Source: Chitinophagaceae bacterium
GTDB taxonomy: Bacteria > Bacteroidota > Bacteroidia > Chitinophagales > Chitinophagaceae
Direction: 5' to 3'
Length of the DNA: 64,000 nucleotides
NCBI GenBank assembly: GCA_025449645.1
Contig: JANWIY010000085.1
Span: 1 to 64,000 of the forward strand
This document shows positions 20,398-29,206 of the stretch, piece after piece. The notes under the pieces are model-generated. The model made no database searches. It saw only the letters and a program-made list of their open reading frames with translations, and was not told the origin of the DNA. The number at the start of each line of letters is the position of its first letter. Positions within the stretch are counted from its first letter, which is position 1. A program made the position numbers and the translations under genes.

Positions 20398-20405
20398 TAA
20401 CTTTG
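20398..20405 (+). promoter_or_regulatory. -7-like element TAACTTTG upstream of PKD protein gene
   Basis: TAnnTTTG match 22 bp before ATG 20428. Confidence 0.45.
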
Positions 20406-20427
20406 AAAAATCCATAAATCCAAGTCT

Positions 20428-23400
20428 ATGAAAGGCATTCTACCCTTTTGCGGGAGATTTCTGTCTCCACGCTTCATTTTACTTTCCGCTTTTCTTTTGT
20501 TGTTTAGTGTTTCAGTGGTCAGGGCGAAAACCGTTGTGATTGGTACAGGCTTTGGCTTTGTTTCAGTTACGAATATGAATGGACTTAACCCGGGGGATGT
20601 GCTCGCAATTCAGGCAGGTCAATATACCGGCGGTTCCTTTCAACACTTAAATGGCATTACAATTACCAATAATGGTGGAACCGTTATATTCGGAGGCCAG
20701 GTTTCCCTCAATTCATTAGTGGGATGTACTTTTTCCGGATTTCAATTTAGTAATATGACCGGCATTGCGATCCGGTGGGACGGAAACTTCAGGCGTTGCG
20801 TCGAAAAAAACATTTCCTTCTACAATGTAAACGGATCTGCCAATGATGCGGCAGATAATAACTTATATAACGGCGATACTTCTTCCCTGAAATTTTACCA
20901 GGTTACATTCGACAGCCTCACGCTTTTCAAAACAGGATTGCTTTTGCAGGGAAGCTGGGGTGATGTGCAGGTGCCGGTTTGTTTTATGGACAGCGTTATT
21001 TTTTCACGAATCAAGATTGACAGTACCACGAGCAATGGAACGGAGGTGCGGGGTACAATATTCAGGGCGAATGCGTATGACTGGAGAGTAACTTACAATG
21101 GCGTCAACACCGTATTGGGTGATGTGGGTATTTTTTATATGATCGGCAATGGTTATTTTCACAATATCTATAGAACGGGTGGCCGCGGATATATCATGAG
21201 GCTTTGGAACTGCGGTCTTGGATCCACCGGTAAAACATATTTCTACAATAACATTGACCTGAACAGTACGGTTTACGGTACCATCGATACCCGTGTGGAA
21301 GCGGGCGAGATCAGCACCTATACAACAGGCGGTAATTGCTATGTATATAACAATACATCAGGAAATAAAAGCGATAATATTGGCTACTGGGCCTCGGTCG
21401 CTGTGATCGGGCAGTATCCGGCACCCTGGATCTGTGAGGTAAAAAATAATCTCGGCTTCAATCTCCTTACCCGTGGCAAACCACCAATTGCCATGGACCA
21501 GTCCAGTCAAACCTGGGTGCCTGATTCATCCAACAATATGTACTTTGCCAGCTCCAATGGCGTGGTTGACCCGGTAACGGGTATTCCTGTTGCCAACAGT
21601 CCTGTGCTGGGTAAAGGAGTTACCGTATCCTGGATAACAGATGACTATTATCACAACCCAAGACTCGGTGCCTATGATATCGGCGCCGTTCAACATGGGG
21701 GCACTATAATTCCGCCACCCAACCAGCCTCCTGTAGCGGTGGCAAATCCTAAAATAACCATCACACTGCCTGTGAACACTGCTAATCTGGATGGTTCAAA
21801 ATCTTATGATCCGGATAATGGTATTGCCAGTTATCTCTGGGTGCTTAGTTCAGGAACAGGAGGAACCATCACCTCGCCAAATACATCAACTACTACTGTA
21901 ACCGGACTTACCCAGGGAACCTACATTTATAAACTAACCGTAACAGATAATAGCAATGCAACATCTTCTGCTTTCGATACGGTTGTTGTGAATCCTGCCG
22001 CGAACCTTCCGCCTATAGCAAATGCCGGGGCAGGACAAACCATTACCCTTCCGACAAATTCAGTAACAGTGGATGGAAGTGCGTCCAAAGATCAGGACGG
22101 TACCATTACGGCATATGCCTGGAGCCAGACCTCAGGTCCTTCAGCAGCCACCATTGCTTCTCCTGCAACGGTATCAACGGGTATCTCCGGACTGCAGCAG
22201 GGCATTTATATATTCGCCCTGAAGGTTACCGACAACTCAGGAGCAACAGCTTCAGATACACTTACCATCACGGTAAATGCAGCGGCGAATTTACCGCCTG
22301 TTGCCAATGCTGGTAGCAGCAAATCAATCACCCTTCCGGTGAATAGTGTTACGCTGGATGGATCACTTTCGTCAGATCCGGATGGAACAATTTCTTCCTA
22401 TAGCTGGATTCAGGTTACCGGCCCTTCCGCCTCCACGCTTACTGGTGCCACTGCATCTGTTGCCACTGCAAGCAATCTTGTTGCGGGACAATATACTTTT
22501 CAGCTTACCGTAACGGACAATAAGGGAGCGAGCTCCAGCGCACAAGTAAAAATTACCGTTTCCGCGGCCGGTCCGCAGCCACCTGTTGCCAATGCAGGAG
22601 CGAATCAAACCATTACCCTGCCAACGAATTCGGTAACGATCGACGGTAGCGGTTCAACCGCTTCCTCAGGAAGTATTGCCAGTTATGTATGGTCTGAAAG
22701 TTCAGGTCCTTCAGCTGTTTCCCTTACCAACACGGCCCAGGATGTATTGAATAATCTGAAGGCCGGCATATATATTTTCCTTTTGACTGTAACGGACAAT
22801 ACCGGCGGTACTGCTTCGGATTCCGTGACCATTACCGTGAATGCCGCGCCAAACATAGCGCCAGTCGCAAACGCCGGACCAAGCATGACCATCACGTTGC
22901 CGACAAATTCAGCAACACTGGACGGATCTAAATCCTATGATCCGGATGGAACGATCAGCACTTACGCATGGACACAGATTTCCGGACCGAACAATCCCGG
23001 GGTGACCGGTCCGAATACGGCTTCATTGGGCCTGAGCGGACTAATCTTCGGCCAGTATACTTATCAGTTAACCGTTACTGACAATAGCGGTGCCAGTTCA
23101 AATGCCCAGGTAAAAATCACTGTTGTTAACCCACCGAATATTCCGCCGGTTGCCGATGCAGGCGCCGACCAAACAATTACTGCCCCCGCAAATTCTGTTA
23201 ACCTGGATGGAACCGGTTCATCAGATCCCGACGGTACCATCAGCGCTTACAGCTGGGTCAAGGTTTCAGGTCCGGGAACAATCACCATCAGCAACTCCAA
23301 TACTGCGACACCTTCCGTTATCGGATTGCAACCAGGAACCTATGTATTTGAACTTACGGTGACAGATAATAATGGTGCCACGGCTACTGATCAGGTGACC

Positions 23401-24270
23401 GTTACGGTTAACCCACAACCCATTGTACCCAACCAGGTGCCGGTAGCCAACGCAGGAAGTAACCTCACCATCACAGCTCCTGCAAATAGCATATCGCTCG
23501 ATGGTAACAGTTCTTTTGATCCGGACGGATCAATTACAGGTTATAGCTGGAGACAAGTATCAGGACCTTCAATTTCTGTTATAAGTGGAGCAAACACGGC
23601 AACCCCGGGTGTATCACAGTTGGTTGTGGGCCAGTATATGTTCGAACTTACTGTGACCGACAATGATGGCGCAACAGCAAAGGACCAGGTTACGGTAACC
23701 GTTAACCCGGCTGTTTCCAAAGTTGACCAATCGCCGGTGGCAAGTGCAGGACCGGATGCAACTATAACCTTACCTGTGAATACTTATGTGCTCGATGCCT
23801 CGCTTTCAAATGATCCCGACGGAACGATCTCGTCTTATCAATGGCAGGAGCTTAACGGACCAACAACTGTTACGAGTACCCCTATGGATAATTCAAAGGT
23901 TACGGTTGCAGGTCTCCAGATTGGAACCTATGAGTTCCAGGTAACCGTTACCGATAACCAGGGAGTCAACAGTACTGCCATGATGACCATCACGGTTGAA
24001 AAGGGATCCGGCGTTGAAGATCAATTGTTGATCTATCCAAATCCTGCACACGATGTGGTTAACGGAAGAATTACCAGTACCGTTACGGGAACAACAAAGA
24101 TCAATGTGTATGATATGAATGGAAGAACTGTACTGATAGACCAGGTTGAAAAAACATCAGACGTTGTTACGCGGACCTTTACAATAAGTCAGCTTGCTGC
24201 AGGAATGTACACGATCCAGATCAATATCGCCAACAGAAAAACCATGGTAAGTAAGTTCATTAAGAATTAA
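20428..24270 (+). CDS. Large secreted PKD-repeat protein with N-terminal beta-helix-like region and T9SS-type C-terminal sorting domain
   Basis: Signal peptide; eight repeats beginning PPVANAGxxxTITLPTNSVTLDGSxSxDPDG; C-terminus LLIYPNPAHDVVNGRI...INVYDMNGRTV...QLAAGMYTIQI...KFIKN. Confidence 0.9.
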   Translation: MKGILPFCGRFLSPRFILLSAFLLLFSVSVVRAKTVVIGTGFGFVSVTNMNGLNPGDVLAIQAGQYTGGSFQHLNGITITNNGGTVIFGGQVSLNSLVGCTFSGFQFSNMTGIAIRWDGNFRRCVEKNISFYNVNGSANDAADNNLYNGDTSSLKFYQVTFDSLTLFKTGLLLQGSWGDVQVPVCFMDSVIFSRIKIDSTTSNGTEVRGTIFRANAYDWRVTYNGVNTVLGDVGIFYMIGNGYFHNIYRTGGRGYIMRLWNCGLGSTGKTYFYNNIDLNSTVYGTIDTRVEAGEISTYTTGGNCYVYNNTSGNKSDNIGYWASVAVIGQYPAPWICEVKNNLGFNLLTRGKPPIAMDQSSQTWVPDSSNNMYFASSNGVVDPVTGIPVANSPVLGKGVTVSWITDDYYHNPRLGAYDIGAVQHGGTIIPPPNQPPVAVANPKITITLPVNTANLDGSKSYDPDNGIASYLWVLSSGTGGTITSPNTSTTTVTGLTQGTYIYKLTVTDNSNATSSAFDTVVVNPAANLPPIANAGAGQTITLPTNSVTVDGSASKDQDGTITAYAWSQTSGPSAATIASPATVSTGISGLQQGIYIFALKVTDNSGATASDTLTITVNAAANLPPVANAGSSKSITLPVNSVTLDGSLSSDPDGTISSYSWIQVTGPSASTLTGATASVATASNLVAGQYTFQLTVTDNKGASSSAQVKITVSAAGPQPPVANAGANQTITLPTNSVTIDGSGSTASSGSIASYVWSESSGPSAVSLTNTAQDVLNNLKAGIYIFLLTVTDNTGGTASDSVTITVNAAPNIAPVANAGPSMTITLPTNSATLDGSKSYDPDGTISTYAWTQISGPNNPGVTGPNTASLGLSGLIFGQYTYQLTVTDNSGASSNAQVKITVVNPPNIPPVADAGADQTITAPANSVNLDGTGSSDPDGTISAYSWVKVSGPGTITISNSNTATPSVIGLQPGTYVFELTVTDNNGATATDQVTVTVNPQPIVPNQVPVANAGSNLTITAPANSISLDGNSSFDPDGSITGYSWRQVSGPSISVISGANTATPGVSQLVVGQYMFELTVTDNDGATAKDQVTVTVNPAVSKVDQSPVASAGPDATITLPVNTYVLDASLSNDPDGTISSYQWQELNGPTTVTSTPMDNSKVTVAGLQIGTYEFQVTVTDNQGVNSTAMMTITVEKGSGVEDQLLIYPNPAHDVVNGRITSTVTGTTKINVYDMNGRTVLIDQVEKTSDVVTRTFTISQLAAGMYTIQINIANRKTMVSKFIKN
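21727..24000 (+). repeat. Eight tandem PKD-like modules (~270-290 bp each)
   Basis: Recurrent PVANAG...DGS...DPDG...Y.W...G.Y.F.LTVTDN.GA in translation. Confidence 0.88.
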
Positions 24271-24296
24271 ACAGAATACGGATAGTTTGGATATAC

Positions 24297-24325
24297 AAAA
24301 TGACCCGCTAAGGCGGGTCATTTTT
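24297..24325. terminator. Bidirectional terminator between convergent genes
   Basis: aaaatgacccgctaaggcgggtcattttt. Confidence 0.9.
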
Positions 24326-24344
24326 ATTTCGTGAAAGGTCTTAT

Positions 24345-25922
24345 CTAATGCATACCTCCCATGGATGCCTTTTGTTTGCCGCGTTTTACAAATAATATGA
24401 ATGGAATACAAACGACAAAGATTACTCCCAGGTATAAAAATACGTCCATGTAAGTTTGCACATTGGCCTGGGTGGTTACCGAATAATCCAACACCTTGTA
24501 AGCAGATTTAAGTGCCAGGTCAGACTGCATTCCTCTTGCCATGAATCCGTGCTGTAAAATATTCAGGCGGTTTTGAACATTCGGATCGTTTATGCCTAGT
24601 TTGCTTACGAGATTGCTACGGTGTTCCATATTCTGCCGGGCCATGAATGTGGTTATGATAGCAACTCCGAAAGATCCTCCCACCTGACGCATCATCCCGG
24701 TAAAGGATACACCCTGACCGATCTCTGCACCTTTCAAAGTACTCAGCGATAATGTTGTGATTGGAATAAACAACATCGCCATGCCTGCTCCCCTGATCAC
24801 CAGCATCCAGAAGAAAGCTTCTGAGCCGGTATCATTAGTGAGAATCTTATAACCCCAGAAACAAAAAATGGCAAAGAATAGCATGCCGATCGCCACCAGA
24901 GGTTGCTGCGGCACTCCTTTCTGCAGGATCTGACCGATTACAGGCATCATAAATGCTGTAGATACAGACGACGCAACCATTAACATGCCCGACTGCTCGG
25001 CTGTCCATCCCAGCGTACTTTGGGTATAAATCGGAATGATAAAAGTAGATCCGTATAATCCGAAACCCAATATGAATGTCAGCACCGTACCAACGCGCAG
25101 GTTTCCGTTTTTTAAAACCCGGAAATTCACGATGGGGTTTCGAAAAATGGTTTCTCTCCATACAAAAAAGAATCCACCCAGCACCGTCAGGCAACTGAAC
25201 AGGACAATGAATTTATCAGCGAACCAATCGTCATCCTGACCTTTCTCAAGTACATATTGCAAGGAACCTACTGACAACGCAAGCAGGAAAATACCCACCC
25301 AGTCAATATCAGCCAATGCACTTTTTTCGCCATAATTCGGATTGCGTATGAACTGGAGCGTAAGCAGGGTGGCAATTACACCAATGGGAATATTGATATA
25401 AAAAATATAAGGCCATGAAAAATGATCCACTATATATCCTCCCAGCGGAGGTCCCAGGGTAGGACCAACAATCACACCCAGTCCATAAATTGCCTGCGCC
25501 ATACCCCGTTTTTCCTGAGGATAAACTTCGGTGATAATCGTTTGCGAAGTAGCAAGCAGGGCTCCCCCGCCCAGTCCCTGCATAAACCGGAAAAATACCA
25601 GTTCCCAGATGCCATTGGCATTTCCGCACAAAAAGGAACAAACGGTAAAGATCATGATGGAAGCCGCAAAATAGACCCGTCTTCCAAACTGATTCGAAAG
25701 CCAGCTGGTCATGGGAATGATAATCACATTTCCGATTGCATAAGCTGTAATTACCCAGGCAATTTCCGTAAGAGTCGCCCCCAGGTTGCCACGCATATCA
25801 TTCAGGGCAACGTTTACTATAGTCGCATCAATGATTTCCAGTAAGGCACAGGTGATGGCGGTCAGCGTAATGATCACCCGCCTTGATCCGTATTCAACCA
25901 GAGAATCCCGCCGGAGTTCCAT
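24345..25922 (-). CDS. DHA2 family MFS multidrug transporter (EmrB-like)
   Basis: 14-TM MFS; ALLEIIDATIVNVALNDMRGNLGAT, GGGALLATSQTII, YGLGVIVGPTLGPPLGGYIVDHFSWPYIFYINIPIG. Confidence 0.93.
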   Translation of the reverse strand: MELRRDSLVEYGSRRVIITLTAITCALLEIIDATIVNVALNDMRGNLGATLTEIAWVITAYAIGNVIIIPMTSWLSNQFGRRVYFAASIMIFTVCSFLCGNANGIWELVFFRFMQGLGGGALLATSQTIITEVYPQEKRGMAQAIYGLGVIVGPTLGPPLGGYIVDHFSWPYIFYINIPIGVIATLLTLQFIRNPNYGEKSALADIDWVGIFLLALSVGSLQYVLEKGQDDDWFADKFIVLFSCLTVLGGFFFVWRETIFRNPIVNFRVLKNGNLRVGTVLTFILGFGLYGSTFIIPIYTQSTLGWTAEQSGMLMVASSVSTAFMMPVIGQILQKGVPQQPLVAIGMLFFAIFCFWGYKILTNDTGSEAFFWMLVIRGAGMAMLFIPITTLSLSTLKGAEIGQGVSFTGMMRQVGGSFGVAIITTFMARQNMEHRSNLVSKLGINDPNVQNRLNILQHGFMARGMQSDLALKSAYKVLDYSVTTQANVQTYMDVFLYLGVIFVVCIPFILFVKRGKQKASMGGMH

Positions 25923-25945
25923 AGATTTCAGTTTCAGAATAAAAA

Positions 25946-27058
25946 TTATTTACCGTCAATGTGAACGTCCACTTCCACATTCATACCTGCTTTCAGTCTG
26001 CTCAGCAGCGAATCATCGGGATTGTCGAAATCAACTTTTATGGGCAGACGCTGAACGACCTTTACGAAGTTGCCGCTGGCATTATCCGGAGGCAAAAGGG
26101 CAAAGCGTGCGCCGGTAGCCGGTGAGAAAGAAGATACCTTGCCCTCGAATTCATGACCGGGCATCGCATCCGCATCTACGATCACGGGCTGGCCAATCCT
26201 GATCTTATTATATTGCGTTTCTTTAAAATTCGCTATGACCCATAAGCGCTGATCGAGTACAATACTAAAAGTGGATTGGCCGGCATTAAGAAATTGACCC
26301 ACCTGCACATTCACTTTCGAAACGAGGCCGTCTGCAGGCGCGGTAATAACGCAATAGGTCAGGTTCAGCCTGGCATCATCCACATCCACCTGCCTTTGCC
26401 TGATCATTGCACTTGCAACGCTGATCTGTGATGATGTGGCCTTGCTCTGGCTGGACACAGCATTGGTCTGACTGGAAGCCTGCTTTTCTTGTTCCTCCAG
26501 AATCTGCAATTGTTTTTCAGCGGATTCCTTTGCGGCCTGCTTGTCTTCAAACTGCTGCTGCGTTACAGAATGATCTTTGATCAGATTGGCATACCGGTTA
26601 TATTCTTGCGTTGTTTGCCACACATTCACTTTTGCCTTTTCAATCTGCGCATCCACCTCAAGTGCGGCGGCTTGTGAAGTGCCGATATTTGAACGTGCTG
26701 CAACGGTTGAGGCCTTTGCGGAAAGAAGATTGCTTTCAGCAGTTGCCAGTGCAGCCTGTGCCTGCTCCAGCTTGATTAGCAGATCGCGGTCATCCAGGAC
26801 TAACAGCGTATCTCCTTGTTTAACTTTTTGATTGTCTGTGACCCTCACTTCCTTTATGTATCCTGAAACACGCGGAATGATCGGACTGATATTGGCCTCC
26901 ACCTGCGCATCATCGGTTTCCATATGATGCTTGCCATGGTACCACTTGCTTATTCCGAAGGATGCGCCCGCAAGCACCAGGAGGATGAGGATGATGAGAA
27001 ATACCTTACTCCTTTTCTGCGGTTGGGATTGATCTCCATTTTGTTTTTCAGTTGCCAT
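25946..27058 (-). CDS. HlyD family secretion protein (EmrA-like adaptor)
   Basis: Single N-terminal TM, ETDDAQVEANISPIIPRVSGYIKEVRVTDNQKVKQGD, coiled coil, LTYCVITAPADGLVS. Confidence 0.93.
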   Translation of the reverse strand: MATEKQNGDQSQPQKRSKVFLIILILLVLAGASFGISKWYHGKHHMETDDAQVEANISPIIPRVSGYIKEVRVTDNQKVKQGDTLLVLDDRDLLIKLEQAQAALATAESNLLSAKASTVAARSNIGTSQAAALEVDAQIEKAKVNVWQTTQEYNRYANLIKDHSVTQQQFEDKQAAKESAEKQLQILEEQEKQASSQTNAVSSQSKATSSQISVASAMIRQRQVDVDDARLNLTYCVITAPADGLVSKVNVQVGQFLNAGQSTFSIVLDQRLWVIANFKETQYNKIRIGQPVIVDADAMPGHEFEGKVSSFSPATGARFALLPPDNASGNFVKVVQRLPIKVDFDNPDDSLLSRLKAGMNVEVDVHIDGK

Positions 27059-27084
27059 AGAAACTTTTCAATTAGTGAGTATAA

Positions 27085-28443
27085 TTATTTAGTAGTGTCA
27101 AGGGAATTGGTAAGTACGCCTGCTTTTCCCAAGAGCGTATTGTATGCCACGATTGCATCTGCTCTTGCCAGTTCCAGGTTAATCCTGGATTGCAATAATG
27201 AAACATTCGCGTCCAGCAAATCAGTGACGGTTACCAGGTTATTGTCGTATTTATTCTTTGTTATCTTATAATTCTCTGTTGCCTGCTCTATTGCGAGACG
27301 GCTGACTTCCATTTTCTTTGTGGCCGATATATACTGCTCGTAGGCCTGATTGATCTCCAGCTTTACCTGATCATCCAGATATTCTTCGTTTGCTTCCACT
27401 TCAGCAAGTCTGGCTTTTGCCTGGTCAACTTTTGCATTCGTCTTCCACAAAGATGAAAGACTGTATGAAACGCCAACACCATAAGTAACGGCATTCGTGA
27501 TGGTAATGAGATTGGGAATATCGGCTGCAATGTATCCACCTGTTAGTGCAAGGCTGGGATAGTAATCACTCTTTGCCTCCTGGATGCCCACAGCAGAAGC
27601 CTTCCTCCTGAATGCCTGCGCCTGAACGTCGTTGCGGCTGCGGATCGCCAGCTGCTCATAATCTTCAATTGCATTGATTGGTCCAGGCTGGGACAGGCTA
27701 TTGGAATCAGGAACAAGCTGTACATGTTCCGGAAGACCCAGTAATAAATTCATGTTGACCCCGGCCACCCGGAAATTACTTTCCGCATCCACCAGATTCA
27801 ATTCAATCGTGGAGGTTTGAAGGGCAGCTTTTAATTCATCGTTTCTTGCCAGCAACCCATTTTTCTCCAGGTTACTGAAATCCGAATCGCGGGATCTTGA
27901 CTGCTCGAGGTCTTCCCTGATCAACCGGAGGTTTGCATTGGCCTTGTACAGGTTGCTGAAGGCCCCGATGATATTAAGGATGACAGCCTCCTTGTTATTG
28001 TCTGCATCCATTGTTGCCGCCTTTTCCAAAAATTCCGCAGACCGGATTCCGTATTGGATGCGGAGCCCGGAGTACAATGGAAGCGATAAGTTGGCGATCC
28101 CATAAGCGGCCTGATCCACTTTAATATTATTGTTGCCGGAACCGCCGCCCGAACCGCCATTGGTATTGATCTTTATTTTAAGATCAATATTCGGCTGCGT
28201 TACTCTCAGATAGGAGCCGCTGACCTTGAAATCAGGCAGCTTTTTTTGCTTGGCCTCCGTGAGCGCAGCAGTTGCCTGATCAATCCTTGCCCTTGCTGCC
28301 TTCAACTGCTTACTATTTCTGACACCCAGGTCTATTGCTTCTTTCAGGGTAATGTTCCGCACACTGTCCTGACCCATTCCCCTGAGGGATGACAGGAGTA
28401 GAAATGAGAAAGCCAACTGAGAAAATTTTGTTCTAAGATTCAT
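27085..28443 (-). CDS. TolC family outer membrane efflux protein
   Basis: Signal peptide, NITLKEAIDLGVRNSKQLKAARARIDQA, repeated OEP helices. Confidence 0.92.
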   Translation of the reverse strand: MNLRTKFSQLAFSFLLLSSLRGMGQDSVRNITLKEAIDLGVRNSKQLKAARARIDQATAALTEAKQKKLPDFKVSGSYLRVTQPNIDLKIKINTNGGSGGGSGNNNIKVDQAAYGIANLSLPLYSGLRIQYGIRSAEFLEKAATMDADNNKEAVILNIIGAFSNLYKANANLRLIREDLEQSRSRDSDFSNLEKNGLLARNDELKAALQTSTIELNLVDAESNFRVAGVNMNLLLGLPEHVQLVPDSNSLSQPGPINAIEDYEQLAIRSRNDVQAQAFRRKASAVGIQEAKSDYYPSLALTGGYIAADIPNLITITNAVTYGVGVSYSLSSLWKTNAKVDQAKARLAEVEANEEYLDDQVKLEINQAYEQYISATKKMEVSRLAIEQATENYKITKNKYDNNLVTVTDLLDANVSLLQSRINLELARADAIVAYNTLLGKAGVLTNSLDTTK

Positions 28444-29068
28444 TTGTTAGTATTGCTTTAAAAATAATTTTGATATGCGCTGACAATCTCTTCTTAATTA
28501 CTTTTTCAAATTCTTCTTCCGATAATGATTCCAGGTTATGATAGGATCTGTAAAACTCAAGGTTGACCAAAATATGTGTGATCGTACCGATCAGCGTATT
28601 CATCATCATAGGTATATCCACCTGTTTTTTGAAGAGCCTCTTCTTCTGACCATGGCGGATGAGATCACTGATCCAGGATGAATTTCGGTTCTTCATTTTG
28701 GCCAACAGTTCCACAATAACCGGGTTCTGGTTAATCACCTCCTCGCAGAGCAGGATGCGATGAAATTTTTTCCGCTGCATGATCTTATCGATATATTCGT
28801 CCACCAGGTGATACACTTTCTGAAAAGCATCCAGTCGCTCATCTTTCAGCAATATATCCACCTGCTCCTTGATATTCAGGCTTCTCTGTTCGAAAATCGC
28901 CTCCATTAGTTTTTCTTTTGAGCCAAAATAATATGAGATCATTGCAGTATTGATGCCAGCTTCCTCCGCAATGTCCCGCACCGAAGTGCCCTCGAATCCC
29001 TTCCTGGAAAATAATTGCTCCGCTGTGTCCATCAGTTGCTGCTGTTTTATGGAATATTCGGGTTTCAT
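28433..29068 (-). CDS. TetR/AcrR family transcriptional regulator
   Basis: QQQLMDTAEQLFSRKGFEGTSVRDIAEEAGINTAMISYYFGSKEKLM; ORF extension to 29119 would cover the operator-like palindrome, start set at MKPEYS. Confidence 0.92.
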   Translation of the reverse strand: MKPEYSIKQQQLMDTAEQLFSRKGFEGTSVRDIAEEAGINTAMISYYFGSKEKLMEAIFEQRSLNIKEQVDILLKDERLDAFQKVYHLVDEYIDKIMQRKKFHRILLCEEVINQNPVIVELLAKMKNRNSSWISDLIRHGQKKRLFKKQVDIPMMMNTLIGTITHILVNLEFYRSYHNLESLSEEEFEKVIKKRLSAHIKIIFKAILTNES

Positions 29069-29081
29069 GGGCACAAAATTA

Positions 29082-29099
29082 ATTAAACGTTTGTTTAAT
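29082..29099. promoter_or_regulatory. Candidate TetR-family operator ATTAAAC-gttt-GTTTAAT
   Basis: Perfect 7-bp inverted arms, 14 bp upstream of TetR ATG. Confidence 0.6.
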
Positions 29100-29177
29100 A
29101 TAGTTTTTTTGAAAAACAATTTTGAGCAAAGTCCGCCCCATCTGCTAAAAAAATAATTTCATAACATTGATAACGAT

Positions 29178-29185
29178 TACATTTG
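29178..29185 (+). promoter_or_regulatory. -7-like element TACATTTG upstream of M13 peptidase
   Basis: TAnnTTTG match, 21 bp before ATG 29207. Confidence 0.5.
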
Positions 29186-29206
29186 CACATAATAAATAAT
29201 GCTAAT

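Noticed and set aside
21727-24000. Periodic repeats as a possible CRISPR or satellite
   Set aside because: Period of roughly 270-290 bp stays in frame and encodes PKD modules
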